Assembly: GCA_017546445.1 (NCBI GenBank)
Contig: JAFYWX010000044.1
Location: 1-32,551, forward strand
Reading direction: 5' to 3'
From: Akkermansia sp.
Lineage (GTDB): Bacteria; Verrucomicrobiota; Verrucomicrobiia; Verrucomicrobiales; Akkermansiaceae
DNA: 32,551 nt
Shown piece by piece: positions 1-8,214 of the stretch (the stretch's first letter is position 1; every line of letters begins with the position of its first letter). The position numbers and the translations under genes are program-made. Under the pieces are notes generated by a model. The model was not told the origin of the DNA and searched no databases. It saw nothing but the letters and a program-made list of their open reading frames with translations.

Positions 1-25
1 CCATAGACAAAAGCACTAAGTAGCA

Positions 26-307
26 ATGAATAACGAGTACACAGACAAGCTGGAAGCCTACGGCATCAACCCCGCCAACTACGATGAATACGAGCTGGAG
101 GAAATCGCCGACACCCTGAACACCTACGAGGAGAACAAGGCGCAAGCCGACAGCTACCGCAAGGAGCTGGAAGCCGGGGAAGAATCCGACAACGGCTACC
201 ACGAGTTCCTACAGGGGATGGCCGACCGCGAAATCATCAACCTGTATGAAAATTACGGCATCGTGACCAACATCAAAATTGAGGGCTGGGAACCCGCCTC
301 CCGCTAA
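26..307 (+). CDS. Small acidic protein of unknown function
   Basis: A 93-residue ORF beginning ATG after an A-rich leader. I do not recognise a family. It is strongly acidic and Tyr/Asn/Glu-rich, with no signal peptide or membrane segment, so it is probably a soluble cytoplasmic protein. It lies in the same orientation as a 55-codon ORF starting 55 bp downstream. The local context (DUF2924-type gene, AT-rich orphan gene, tRNA border) suggests it belongs to an integrated accessory element. Base composition is ordinary for the window, unlike the AT-rich gene at 571-1098. Small acidic proteins are common in phages and integrative elements, but nothing here identifies a role. Whether it is expressed is unproven. 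Confidence 0.55.
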   Translation: MNNEYTDKLEAYGINPANYDEYELEEIADTLNTYEENKAQADSYRKELEAGEESDNGYHEFLQGMADREIINLYENYGIVTNIKIEGWEPASR

Positions 308-361
308 GGGAAGCGGCAACCAGCCCGAATCACCAAGACTTCAACCCACACACAAGAGCAA

Positions 362-529
362 ATGAAAGTATACATCGAAGCGCACTTCAAGCAGGTAAAG
401 GAGAACGAGTACAAACGAGTCGAGGTCAAGATTGACGAAGCCCTCATCCCTTGGGGCGTACACAAGTTCCTAACCGCTCGATATGGTGAAATCTCAGAGC
501 TGAGCTTCCACTTCACCAGAGAGGCGTAA
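362..529 (+). CDS. Small ORF, 55 residues, unknown function
   Basis: ATG at 362-364 opens a 55-codon frame ending TAA at 527-529. The product begins MKVYIEAHFKQVKENEYK and ends FHFTREA. Alternating charged and hydrophobic residues suggest a compact beta-strand/helix fold. No signal or membrane segment is visible. It follows the ORF at 26-307 on the same strand with a 54-bp A/C-rich gap, which fits the SD-less leaders used elsewhere in the window. A longer ORF on the opposite strand (304-546) is taken as its shadow. It may be a small element-encoded protein; no function is assigned. Confidence 0.45.
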   Translation: MKVYIEAHFKQVKENEYKRVEVKIDEALIPWGVHKFLTARYGEISELSFHFTREA

Positions 530-570
530 CTAAATGTACTGAACAACCTAGAAAAATAAAGTTCAGTATA

Positions 571-1098
571 CTAACAAGTGCTGTTTTGTGATTTATTATA
601 ATTATCTAATTCTCGCTCTAAAGCATAAGCTTTTTTATATGCGGCTTTATATTGCTTAGATATATCTGAAGTGATTTCCGTAAGATTATCCAATAAGAGC
701 TGCTTTCCGCTTTCTACGTTAGATATTACCGGGTGATGAAGTTCTTTTACATTTGCAATGGGAAGAGGCTCAATATTTTTATAACATGCCAACTCAATAT
801 CGGTAAGCATACCTTGCAAGTCATTAGTGGCGTTTTTTATTGATGTTGACAACTTTTTAATATCAATTATCAACAAATTGCAATTTTCTAGCAAGATTTG
901 ATTTATTCGTTCTCTAATTGAATTAATCAAGTGGCTTACTCCTAATTCAGGAAAGATATCACTCGATATATTAGAGGGCAATTTAAGCTTGCGTTCACAT
1001 CTACAGATTTGTACCTGAATGGAGCTATGTGCAATATCCCAGTTCCTCTTTATGTTATTGAGAATACTTGCGGCTGTTTGTAAAGATTTTATAAGCAT
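571..1098 (-). CDS. AT-rich orphan gene, predicted helical protein
   Basis: A 175-residue protein, rich in Leu, Ile, Asn and Lys, predicted almost entirely alpha-helical with possible coiled coil; Cys33 and Cys35 form a CRC pair. There is no signal peptide or clear transmembrane helix. I recognise no family. The gene is far more AT-rich than nearly everything else in the window, which indicates acquisition from another replicon. It converges on the two small plus-strand ORFs. An AT-rich inverted repeat (1154-1180) lies upstream and may belong to its control region. It is probably a cargo gene of the accessory segment. Confidence 0.55.
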   Translation of the reverse strand: MLIKSLQTAASILNNIKRNWDIAHSSIQVQICRCERKLKLPSNISSDIFPELGVSHLINSIRERINQILLENCNLLIIDIKKLSTSIKNATNDLQGMLTDIELACYKNIEPLPIANVKELHHPVISNVESGKQLLLDNLTEITSDISKQYKAAYKKAYALERELDNYNKSQNSTC

Positions 1099-1153
1099 AC
1101 TGGCTCGACTATTAGAGTTTCAATGAGAAATACAATAATTTTAGCAACAAATC

Positions 1154-1180
1154 AAGATAAAAGAATGATTCTTCTATCTT
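1154..1180. repeat. AT-rich inverted repeat upstream of the 571-1098 gene
   Basis: Arms AAGAT..AAGAAT and ATTCTT..ATCTT face each other around a central G with a two-base mismatch in each arm. It sits between the DUF2924-type gene's terminator and the start of the AT-rich gene. It could be an operator or a weak bidirectional terminator; the sequence does not decide. Confidence 0.35.
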
Positions 1181-1224
1181 ATCCCATAATATCTTGTAAA
1201 AATAAGCAATAATGCCACACCGAG

Positions 1225-1247
1225 AAAAAGCCGGTTCAACACCGGCT
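1225..1247 (-). terminator. Rho-independent terminator of the DUF2924-type gene
   Basis: On the minus strand AGCCGGT and ACCGGCT form a 7-bp stem around a 5-nt loop, followed by TTTTTC. It begins 13 bp past the stop codon of the gene at 1261-2076. Confidence 0.7.
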
Positions 1248-1260
1248 GAAAAGGGGAGTT

Positions 1261-2076
1261 TTATTCACCCCGACGATTGGATGGAAGCCCGAAGAAATTG
1301 TTGCCTCCGATTTGGTAGCCGGTGGCTTTCCAGCTGATGTGGGTGAGGGTGGGATAAACCTCGCCATTCCACTTGTAGCCGCTATCGAGTACGTCTACCT
1401 CAATCAACTTGCCCTTGTAGATGCGTATCAACTGGTCGCCGGGGTCCAGTTTGATGTCGTTGCTTTTGGGCGTAATGCTTACCGGAGCTTGGCCAGTCTT
1501 TTTCAGATTGTAAGTGGTCAGCTTGATTTCGACCACTTCGGCAGCTTCCGGTTTAGTAGGCTCAACGATGGATTCCTGTGCCGGGGCTTCGGCGGTCGGC
1601 TCCACGTCCGTCACGGGTTCGTTTAATTCTTCTGCAAGCTCGGCTTCGCGGGCTTCTTCGACTTCTTGCCACAGGGCGGCTTCGATTTCAGCATCGTTGG
1701 GAGTTTCTGTCTGAGACTGCTGCTCTTCATCGTCCATCAGCCACGGGGGAATAACCTCTACGCGTTGAATCGCCTCGTTGGTTGACCTGCGGCGAGGTTT
1801 GCGCTCAGGGGCGCTCAGCGTGACCTTGAACAGCTTTTCCACCATTTCCCGGTGTTTGGCATGGGGTAGCGTATATTCGCCGGATATGACCAGCTCTGTG
1901 AGCGGTTTGGCAATCTTGCGGTCTTTGGTGAACGCCCCGCGCATGTGCTGGCACAGGTAGGTGACTTTCTTGTTTCGCTTTTCCACGAGGGCGCGGTAGG
2001 TGGTTCCGCTGGCGCTCTTCACGCGGACTTCGATGTCTGCGCTTACCGACTTTGCTTTGCTTGTCTTCTTATTCAT
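1261..2076 (-). CDS. DUF2924-type mobile-element-associated protein
   Basis: 271 residues in three parts. A basic N-terminal region (1-100) contains two Lys/Arg clusters. A long acidic Glu/Ala/Pro-rich linker spans about 115-185. The C-terminal segment (about 209-264) reads like the DUF2924 signature: a GDQLIRIYKGK strand, a VDVLDSGYKWNG turn, a tyrosine/threonine segment and a terminal NNFFGL. DUF2924 proteins are known mainly from prophages and integrative elements, often beside site-specific recombinases; their biochemical role is not established. The gene has an ATG start, a TTGCAT-17-TATACT promoter, an AAAGG Shine-Dalgarno-like sequence and its own terminator. The N-terminal part and acidic linker are not typical of the short family members I know, so this may be a variant architecture. 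Confidence 0.65.
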   Translation of the reverse strand: MNKKTSKAKSVSADIEVRVKSASGTTYRALVEKRNKKVTYLCQHMRGAFTKDRKIAKPLTELVISGEYTLPHAKHREMVEKLFKVTLSAPERKPRRRSTNEAIQRVEVIPPWLMDDEEQQSQTETPNDAEIEAALWQEVEEAREAELAEELNEPVTDVEPTAEAPAQESIVEPTKPEAAEVVEIKLTTYNLKKTGQAPVSITPKSNDIKLDPGDQLIRIYKGKLIEVDVLDSGYKWNGEVYPTLTHISWKATGYQIGGNNFFGLPSNRRGE

Positions 2077-2445
2077 AAAAACAGGGGGTAAAAAGTTCCT
2101 TTGTATAGTATAAGCTATTTAGTATAAATATGCAAGGTTTTTATTACTTTTTCTTTCGTGACTGTGAATCAAAATTGGATGACTTTTTCCGTTATGAGAA
2201 AATCGTCACAAAAGACTCATTTTCAACACTTGCAAGGCAAGCAATGTGATTTGACTGATAGACGCCGATTTTTTGCCATTTAAGCCACGAATAATCAGCT
2301 AATTGCATGTAATGTGACTGGAACCGCACGAGTCTAAGCGAGTCCTTTTGGCTGCAAAACGGGGTCAAAATGGATGCAAAATCAGCCCCGGAAGTCCGTT
2401 TTCTGTTATGAGTTGCGTTTTTATAAGTCGCTGAAATCAAGGCAC
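2077..2445. other. Non-coding border between accessory segment and tRNA
   Basis: About 370 bp, AT-rich, with no convincing gene. The left part holds the minus-strand promoter of the DUF2924-type gene: TTGCAT, 17 bp, TATACT, with the -10 at about 2103-2108. The rest has only a TTG-start frame (2192-2440, minus) without other support. I found no direct repeat of the tRNA 3' end inside the window, so an attachment site cannot be placed; the other end of a putative element would lie left of position 1. Confidence 0.4.
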
Positions 2446-2491
2446 AAAAAAGGAGCGGTCGTTACCATTTTGTCTTGGTTACGACCGCTCC
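2446..2491 (-). terminator. Rho-independent terminator of the tRNA gene
   Basis: On the minus strand GGAGCGGTCGT pairs perfectly with ACGACCGCTCC. The stem extends to 15 bp with one mismatch and a 10-nt loop, followed by six T. It starts 5 bp after the tRNA 3' end, so the tRNA is probably a monocistronic transcript. Confidence 0.85.
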
Positions 2492-2496
2492 CATAA

Positions 2497-2569
<73 letters not shown>

Positions 2570-2575
2570 AGGCAG

Positions 2576-2604
2576 AGTGTACAGAAGCGGCGGCGGGGAT
2601 GCAA
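2576..2604 (-). promoter_or_regulatory. Promoter of the tRNA-Ile2/Met gene
   Basis: On the minus strand TTGCAT, a 17-bp GC-rich spacer and TACACT. The -10 ends 6 bp before the tRNA 5' base at 2569, so the predicted transcript starts at or next to the mature 5' end. Confidence 0.65.
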
Positions 2605-2628
2605 GCTAAAAATGAAACAGTTTTGTCA

Positions 2629-2657
2629 TGCAGACTGATTGTGACTGATTGTCTGCA
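2629..2657. repeat. Hairpin containing a tandem 10-bp repeat
   Basis: TGCAGAC and GTCTGCA flank two copies of GACTGATTGT in direct order (2633-2652). It lies just past the stop codon of the minus-strand exported-protein gene and upstream of the tRNA promoter. There is no U tract on either side, so it is not a classical terminator; it may protect the 3' end of the upstream mRNA. Confidence 0.4.
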
Positions 2658-2673
2658 GAAAGGATGGTCGGGT

Positions 2674-3171
2674 TTATTGCAGCGGGGCTTCGGTGCCGGA
2701 CTCAGGGGCGGGCAGTTCCTGTTCCTCCAGGGGCAGGGGCTGGGCGCTCCGCTTCTCCGGTTCAACCGTGACCTCATCTGCCGCGCCGCAGAGTTCAGCC
2801 AGGGCAGCATTGCCATAGCACCCGACATCTGCCAGACGCATCATTTCATCCTCCAGGCGCACGTACACCTCTTCAAAATCCGCTGCCACCAGCTCCTCAT
2901 CCTCATCCGCAATCGAGGAGAAATCCGTATTCTCCAGGGCGGCATAGAGAGCCACAATCTGAGGAGCAAGCGCGGCAGCGCTCCCGGCATCCACCACAGC
3001 GGACAGAGCCTCCACCAACTGCTCCATCTGCCCGAGAGCAGACTCCAGCACCGTTTCAGCAGAGACGGGAATTTCCACCGCCTGAGCCTCGGCGTTGAGC
3101 TCCGGCTCTGCCCAGGCAGGAACAAACAGCAGAGCAGCAGCAAATACGGAGGTATGGATTCGGTAATTCAT
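2674..3171 (-). CDS. Small exported protein, unknown function
   Basis: 165 residues from the ATG at 3171. A longer frame is open upstream, but this start gives a clear signal peptide (basic MNYR, hydrophobic core, cleavage after PAWA near residue 21). A promoter (TTGCGG-17-TATAAG) also ends 13 bp before it. The mature protein is acidic and helical, rich in Ala, Glu and Leu, and ends in a Pro/Glu-rich tail. It has a single Cys pair and no recognisable enzyme motif. It is probably periplasmic or surface-associated. It diverges from the secretion operon starting at 3514. I know no family for it. Confidence 0.6.
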   Translation of the reverse strand: MNYRIHTSVFAAALLFVPAWAEPELNAEAQAVEIPVSAETVLESALGQMEQLVEALSAVVDAGSAAALAPQIVALYAALENTDFSSIADEDEELVAADFEEVYVRLEDEMMRLADVGCYGNAALAELCGAADEVTVEPEKRSAQPLPLEEQELPAPESGTEAPLQ

Positions 3172-3513
3172 GGTGCGCGCGGCGCTTATAACACGCATGC
3201 GGCATCCCCGCAAGTAAAATTTATAGAAACATAGCAAAAAGACACCAAAAAAGCACAAATAACCATGAGAATCAGGCCTTGAGCGGGTGTCAACCTGAGC
3301 TGAGCGGCAAAACCTACGCACACCCCACAAGGGGGCTGAATCAACCGGCGGCAATGCTGATTCATGCTTAACAAAGATACCCCTGGCAAAAAATGAGTGA
3401 AAAAAAGCACCGATACAAACTGAATGATTGACGAGCGAGGGGATTTGATGTAGACTGCAAAACAGGCGTAGACTATACCCACGCAGCGTTATTCATTTTA
3501 CCATCTTACGGCC
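3172..3513. promoter_or_regulatory. Divergent intergenic region with promoters for the exported protein and the gspE operon
   Basis: 342 bp without a gene. Minus strand: TTGCGG (3208-3213), 17 bp, TATAAG (3185-3190), ending 13 bp before the ATG at 3171. Plus strand: TTGACG (3428-3433), 17 bp, TAGACT (3451-3456). A second overlapping set, TTGATG-18-TAGACT, lies just downstream. The middle, about 3220-3420, shows nothing I can interpret. Confidence 0.55.
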
Positions 3514-5136
3514 GTGTACTCAAACGAAGACTTTCTCCTGCAGCTCCTGGTAGAAGCCGGTGCAATCGATGAGCTCACCCTCGATTCTATTCGCATGCAG
3601 CTTTCACCGCTGGATAATATCATCGAGCATCTCATCGAGAACAATTACCTGACCCACGAATACATTGCCCAGGTGGCAGCCGCTAATTCTGGGCTGGATT
3701 ATGTTGATGTCACCAGTTTTGAGATTGACCCCAGCATCATCGCCTCCGTGAAGGGTGAACTGGCCCGCCGCGTGAAGTTCCTGCCGCTGGGGGATGACGG
3801 TTTCTCCCTGCAGGTTGCCATCTGCGACCCGTTCGACATGCAGACCATGGACAGTCTGCCGCAATTCCTGGGCCGCGATGTCAGTTTCTTTGTAACCGCC
3901 GAGCCGCTGCTCCAGAAAGCTCTGGATAAATACTACCCGGAGAAGAAGCAGTACGCCAAGGGCGACACCGAAGGCCCCATCATTGAGCTGGTGGACAACA
4001 TGTTCAACGATGCGCACGAGATGCGCGCCTCCGATATTCACATCGAGCCCATGGAAGACCGCGTGCGCCTGCGTTTCCGCGTGGACGGCCGCCTGGTAGA
4101 GGTAGCCAACCACCCGAAGAAGCTGCTCGGGCCCATCGTGGCACGTCTCAAGGTGATGAGCACCTCCATGAGCATTGCAGAAAAGCGCGTACCGCAGGAC
4201 GGCCGTATCGAAATGGACCTGCGCGACGGCGCCCATATCGATCTCCGTGTGAGCACCGTGCCCACCAACCACGGCGAATCCGTGGTAATGCGTATTCTGG
4301 ATAAATCTGCCCTGGCTCTGGGCCTGCCGCAGCTCGGCTTCCTTTCCGACGACGAGGCAACCTTCGACCGCCTGGTCACCCTGCCGGACGGCGTGATTCT
4401 GGTGACCGGTCCCACCGGTTCCGGTAAGACCACCACGCTGTACGCCTGCCTGAACCACCTGAACCGCCCGGACAAAAAGATTATCACCGCTGAAGACCCG
4501 GTGGAATACGAAATGAGCGGCATCAACCAGGTGATGATTCGCACGGAAATCGGCATGACCTTCGCTGCAGCCCTGCGCGCCATGCTTCGTCAGGCCCCGA
4601 ACATCATCATGATTGGTGAAATTCGAGACGGGGAGACCGCCAGCATCGCCATTCAGGCCGCTATGACGGGTCACCTCGTCCTTTCCACCCTGCACACCAA
4701 TGATGCTCCCTCCTCCGTGGCTCGTCTGGCCGATATGGGCGTGGACCGCTTCCTCATTGCTTCCGCCGTGCGTGCCATCATGGCTCAGCGTCTCTGCCGC
4801 AGCCTCTGCTCCTGCAAGATGGACGGCGAGCTCACCCAGAAGCAGGCCACAACCCTGGGCATCGACATCACCCGCGCGGTGAAGGTACCCCGCCCCGGCG
4901 GTTGCGACAAGTGCCGCGGCAAGGGCATGAAGGGCCGTCTGGGTATTTTCGAAATCTTTGAAGTGACGGACGATGTGCGCGGTCTCATCAACTCCGATCT
5001 CACCTCTGCCCAGCTGCGCAAGCGCGCCCGCGAGCTCGGCATGCGCACCCTGCGCGAGGACGGCATCCGCAAGGTATTGGCAGGTCTCACCTCTGCCGAG
5101 GAAATTATCCGCGTAACCACCGGCGACGCCAGCTAA
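3514..5136 (+). CDS. GspE/PilB-family secretion ATPase (first of two)
   Basis: 540 residues. This is the hexameric cytoplasmic ATPase that powers pseudopilus or type IV pilus assembly. An N-terminal MshEN/GspE-N region (1-145) precedes the AAA-like motor: Walker A GPTGSGKT 299-306, Asp box ITAEDPVEYE 325-334, Walker B MIGEIRD 366-372, and His box TGHLVLSTLHTND 385-397. Zinc-binding cysteines of the extension-type ATPases are present at 432/434 and 464/467. All catalytic residues look intact. The start is GTG, since no ATG is in frame upstream, and it has no SD. A 30-bp A/C-rich gap leads to a second ATPase of the same family. PilT-type retraction ATPases lack the N domain and zinc module, so this is not PilT. 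Confidence 0.93.
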   Translation: MYSNEDFLLQLLVEAGAIDELTLDSIRMQLSPLDNIIEHLIENNYLTHEYIAQVAAANSGLDYVDVTSFEIDPSIIASVKGELARRVKFLPLGDDGFSLQVAICDPFDMQTMDSLPQFLGRDVSFFVTAEPLLQKALDKYYPEKKQYAKGDTEGPIIELVDNMFNDAHEMRASDIHIEPMEDRVRLRFRVDGRLVEVANHPKKLLGPIVARLKVMSTSMSIAEKRVPQDGRIEMDLRDGAHIDLRVSTVPTNHGESVVMRILDKSALALGLPQLGFLSDDEATFDRLVTLPDGVILVTGPTGSGKTTTLYACLNHLNRPDKKIITAEDPVEYEMSGINQVMIRTEIGMTFAAALRAMLRQAPNIIMIGEIRDGETASIAIQAAMTGHLVLSTLHTNDAPSSVARLADMGVDRFLIASAVRAIMAQRLCRSLCSCKMDGELTQKQATTLGIDITRAVKVPRPGGCDKCRGKGMKGRLGIFEIFEVTDDVRGLINSDLTSAQLRKRARELGMRTLREDGIRKVLAGLTSAEEIIRVTTGDAS

Positions 5137-5166
5137 CCACTCACCCCACAACAATTTACAACAGAT

Positions 5167-6834
5167 ATGAACAACGAGGTTGCAATTGATGTTTTCATCA
5201 ACAACGGCATGCTGGAGCGTTCCGTTGCCAAAGACGTGATGGACGAAATGTCCAACAGCGGTAAGGAGCTGTGGGAAACGCTGATTGATTTCGGCATCAT
5301 CAGCGCACCGGAGGATTACTGGAATGTCATCGCCATGGAAGTGGGCGCCCAGTACATCTCCCTGGCAGATTTCACCCCGCCCGAGGAAGTGCTCAACATG
5401 CTGCCCGGCGCCCAGGCTCGCCTGCACGGCGCCCTGCCCATCGAATACCGCGAGGGCGAAGGCCTTTACGTGTGCCTGGAAGACCCGCTGAACCCGCAGA
5501 CGGTGGACGACCTGCGCATTGCCACCGGCCAGGACATTTACCTGTACGTGGCAGCCGACTACGAGGTGCGCGCCCGCATCACCGAATGCTACGGCGGCGC
5601 CGAAGCCGCCATGGGCGACCTGCTGGCAGAGCTGGACACCATGAGCGTGGGCAGCCAGGACGGCGCAGAGGAAGCCAATGCCGCCCCGGTTATTAAGTTT
5701 GTGAACCTGGTGATTATGCAGGCCATCAAGGAAAAGGCCTCCGATATTCACCTGGAGCCCTTCGAGACCGAATTCAAGATTCGCTACCGTGTGGACGGCG
5801 CTCTGTATGAAATGGCCCCGCCCCCCGTGCACCTGGCCAACTCCGTGATTTCCCGCGTGAAGGTGATGGCCGGCATGAACATTGCCGAACGCCGCGTACC
5901 CCAGGACGGCCGAATCGTAATGAAGGTGGGTGATGCCGGTGTGGACATGCGTGTGAACTCCCTGCCCACCCAGTACGGCGAATCCGTGGTAATGCGTGTG
6001 CTCGACCGCAACAGCGTGAGCCTTAACCTGGATAACCTGAACCTCTCCCCCCACCTGCATGAGTACATCATCGACACGGTGAACAAGCCCAACGGCATTT
6101 TCGTGGTGACCGGCCCCACCGGTTCCGGTAAGACCACCACCCTCTACGCCGCCCTGCGCGAGGTGAATACGGAGGACTCCAAGCTTCTCACAGCAGAAGA
6201 CCCCGTGGAATACGACATCGACGGCATTGTGCAGGTTCCCATCAACGAAGCCATCGGCGTGACCTTCCCGCGTGTACTCCGCGCATTCCTGCGTCAGGAC
6301 CCGGACCGCATTCTGGTGGGCGAAATTCGTGACAAGGACACCGCCCAGATTGCCATTCAGGCAGCTCTGACGGGTCACTTGGTGCTCTCCACCCTGCACA
6401 CCAACGACGCCGCCGGTGCCGTGACCCGTTTCGTGGACATGGGCGTGCAGCCTTTCCTGCTGGCCGCCACCCTGCTGGGTGTGCTGGGGCAGCGCCTGGT
6501 GCGTACCATCTGCCCGTACTGCAAGACCCCCTACAAGCCCTCCACCACCCTGCTGCAGCAGCTGGGCATCAACCCGCAGCTTATCGGCCAGCAGCAGTTC
6601 TTCACCGGCGCCCGCTGCGATAAGTGCTCCAACACCGGTTACAAGGGCCGTAAGGGTATTCACGAGCTGCTGAACGTGACCGACCCCATCAAGGAGCTCA
6701 TCACGCAGAACGTGCCCTCCATCATCCTGAAGCAAAAGGCCGTGGAGCTGGGCATGACCACCCTGCGCGAGGACGGCATCCAGAACATCTTCGAAGGCAA
6801 TACCACCATCGAAGAAGTGCTGAAATACACCTAA
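5167..6834 (+). CDS. GspE/PilB-family secretion ATPase (second of two)
   Basis: 555 residues with the same architecture as its upstream neighbour: N-terminal MshEN-like domain, Walker A GPTGSGKT 316-323, Asp box TAEDPVEYD, Walker B LVGEIRD 383-389, His box TGHLVLSTLHTND 402-414, and a CPYC...CDKC zinc module (449/452, 484/487). The two proteins differ throughout the N domain and in many surface positions, so this is an old duplication and not a recent copy. The ATG follows the A/C-rich SD-less leader TTTACAACAGAT. It may drive a second pilus-like machine or form a mixed motor with the first ATPase; both ideas are inference. It is followed by the matching platform protein. Confidence 0.93.
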   Translation: MNNEVAIDVFINNGMLERSVAKDVMDEMSNSGKELWETLIDFGIISAPEDYWNVIAMEVGAQYISLADFTPPEEVLNMLPGAQARLHGALPIEYREGEGLYVCLEDPLNPQTVDDLRIATGQDIYLYVAADYEVRARITECYGGAEAAMGDLLAELDTMSVGSQDGAEEANAAPVIKFVNLVIMQAIKEKASDIHLEPFETEFKIRYRVDGALYEMAPPPVHLANSVISRVKVMAGMNIAERRVPQDGRIVMKVGDAGVDMRVNSLPTQYGESVVMRVLDRNSVSLNLDNLNLSPHLHEYIIDTVNKPNGIFVVTGPTGSGKTTTLYAALREVNTEDSKLLTAEDPVEYDIDGIVQVPINEAIGVTFPRVLRAFLRQDPDRILVGEIRDKDTAQIAIQAALTGHLVLSTLHTNDAAGAVTRFVDMGVQPFLLAATLLGVLGQRLVRTICPYCKTPYKPSTTLLQQLGINPQLIGQQQFFTGARCDKCSNTGYKGRKGIHELLNVTDPIKELITQNVPSIILKQKAVELGMTTLREDGIQNIFEGNTTIEEVLKYT

Positions 6835-6838
6835 TGGC

Positions 6839-6867
6839 TTGACGCGACCGCACACATCTGCTATTTT
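6839..6867 (+). promoter_or_regulatory. Internal promoter for the platform/pseudopilin/glycosidase genes
   Basis: TTGACG, a 17-bp spacer and TATTTT lie immediately after the stop codon of the second ATPase. The predicted start at about 6874 gives a leader of about 34 nt before the gspF ATG. This would allow the downstream genes to be expressed apart from the ATPases. Confidence 0.5.
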
Positions 6868-6907
6868 TTCAACATAACGATACTTTCCTACAAACTTACT
6901 CATCACT

Positions 6908-8191
6908 ATGCCTAATTTCAAATACACTGCGCTTGACCAGAACGGCGCTGAAAAAACAGGCTTTGTTACTGCAGACAACAAGATAGCCGCCATGGAAATG
7001 GTGCGTGCCCAGGGTTTGCTCGTGCGCGAATGCGAGGAAGCCAAGGGCGGTGCCCCCGCAGCCAAGAAAAAGGACGCCAAGAAAGAAAAGGGCAAGAAGG
7101 CAAAGAAAGACAGCGCCAAGGGCAAGGCCGGTGCACCCGTGAAACAGAAAGAGCTCATGGTGTTCACCCGCCAGCTGGCAACGCTGATTGATGCCGGTCT
7201 GCCGCTGCTGCAGAGTCTCAACGTGCTCAGCAAGCAGGAGCCCAACCCGAACCTGCGCGCCACCATCGTGGCCCTGGGTGAATCTGTACAGGGTGGTTCC
7301 ACCTTCTCCGAAGCTCTTTCCGCCTATCCCAAGCTGTTCAACAAGCTCTTTGTGAACATGGTGAAGGCCGGTGAAATCGGCGGTGTGCTCGAAGTGGTGC
7401 TCAAGCGTCTGGCCGAATACCAGGAAAAGGCAAACCGCCTGCGTGCCAAGATTACCTCCGCCATGGTGTACCCCACCATCATTCTGGTTATCGCCGTGGG
7501 TATTCTTACCTTCCTCATGCTGGTTATCGTGCCGAAGTTCAAGGAAATGTTCGAAGGCCAGAACATGGAGCTGCCGGCTCTCTCCCAGTTCGTGTTCAAC
7601 TTCTCCGATAACTGCATGGCCGACTCGCTGATTCCCTTCGTGCCGAATGCCGTTCTCTTCCTGGTGCTTCTGGCCGCAGCTATCATAGGCGTGGCTATCT
7701 GGAAGCGCACGCCCAAGGGTGGCCGCACGGTGGACGCACTCATCCTGAAGACACCCAAGATTGGCGACCTGACCAAGGTGAGCTCCGTGGCCCGCTTCTC
7801 CCGTACCTTTGGTACGCTGGTATCCTCCGGTGTGCCGATTCTGCAGGCTCTGGTCATTACCCGCGACACCGCCGGCAACGTTGTTGTGGCCGATGCCGTG
7901 ACCAAGATTCACGACGCCGTGCGCGAGGGTGAATCCATCGTGACCCCGATGAGCACCTGCGGCGTATTCCCGCCCATGATGATTTCCATGGTGGACGTGG
8001 GTGAAGAAACCGGTCAGCTGCCGGACATGCTCATGAAGGTGGCCGAAGTGTACGATGAAGAGGTGGACAACACCGTGACCGCCCTCACCGCCATGCTCGA
8101 ACCGCTCATGATTGTGTTCCTGGCCGTGGTGGTAGGTAGCATCGTGCTCGCCATGTTCATGCCGATGATGGAAATCATCAAGAACGTCTAA
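6908..8191 (+). CDS. GspF/PilC-family inner-membrane platform protein
   Basis: 427 residues. The protein is the polytopic membrane anchor on which GspE/PilB acts. Two T2SSF domains are visible (about 86-209 and 290-410), each ending in a hydrophobic span; membrane helices lie near 188-210, 243-265 and 398-420. An N-terminal PNFKYTALDQNG segment is typical of the family. A highly basic Lys/Ala linker (45-80) is unusually long and charged. Hallmarks such as KAGEIGG (153-159) and VGEETGQLPDML (364-375) are present. It follows the ATPases and precedes a pseudopilin, the usual order of pilus/T2SS assembly genes. Confidence 0.92.
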   Translation: MPNFKYTALDQNGAEKTGFVTADNKIAAMEMVRAQGLLVRECEEAKGGAPAAKKKDAKKEKGKKAKKDSAKGKAGAPVKQKELMVFTRQLATLIDAGLPLLQSLNVLSKQEPNPNLRATIVALGESVQGGSTFSEALSAYPKLFNKLFVNMVKAGEIGGVLEVVLKRLAEYQEKANRLRAKITSAMVYPTIILVIAVGILTFLMLVIVPKFKEMFEGQNMELPALSQFVFNFSDNCMADSLIPFVPNAVLFLVLLAAAIIGVAIWKRTPKGGRTVDALILKTPKIGDLTKVSSVARFSRTFGTLVSSGVPILQALVITRDTAGNVVVADAVTKIHDAVREGESIVTPMSTCGVFPPMMISMVDVGEETGQLPDMLMKVAEVYDEEVDNTVTALTAMLEPLMIVFLAVVVGSIVLAMFMPMMEIIKNV

Positions 8192-8214
8192 TCTCCCACC
8201 TGACCAGTCCGCTC

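Noticed and set aside
2192..2440. An 82-codon minus-strand frame with a TTG start
   Set aside because: No promoter, leader or family support; probably chance in AT-rich DNA.
5167..6834. The second ATPase as a PilT retraction motor
   Set aside because: It has the N-terminal domain and tetracysteine zinc module of assembly ATPases, which PilT lacks.
3604..7302. A 1232-codon open frame on the minus strand
   Set aside because: It lies opposite both GspE/PilB genes and reads as Gly/His/Val-rich low-complexity protein, the usual antisense frame produced by strong third-position GC bias.
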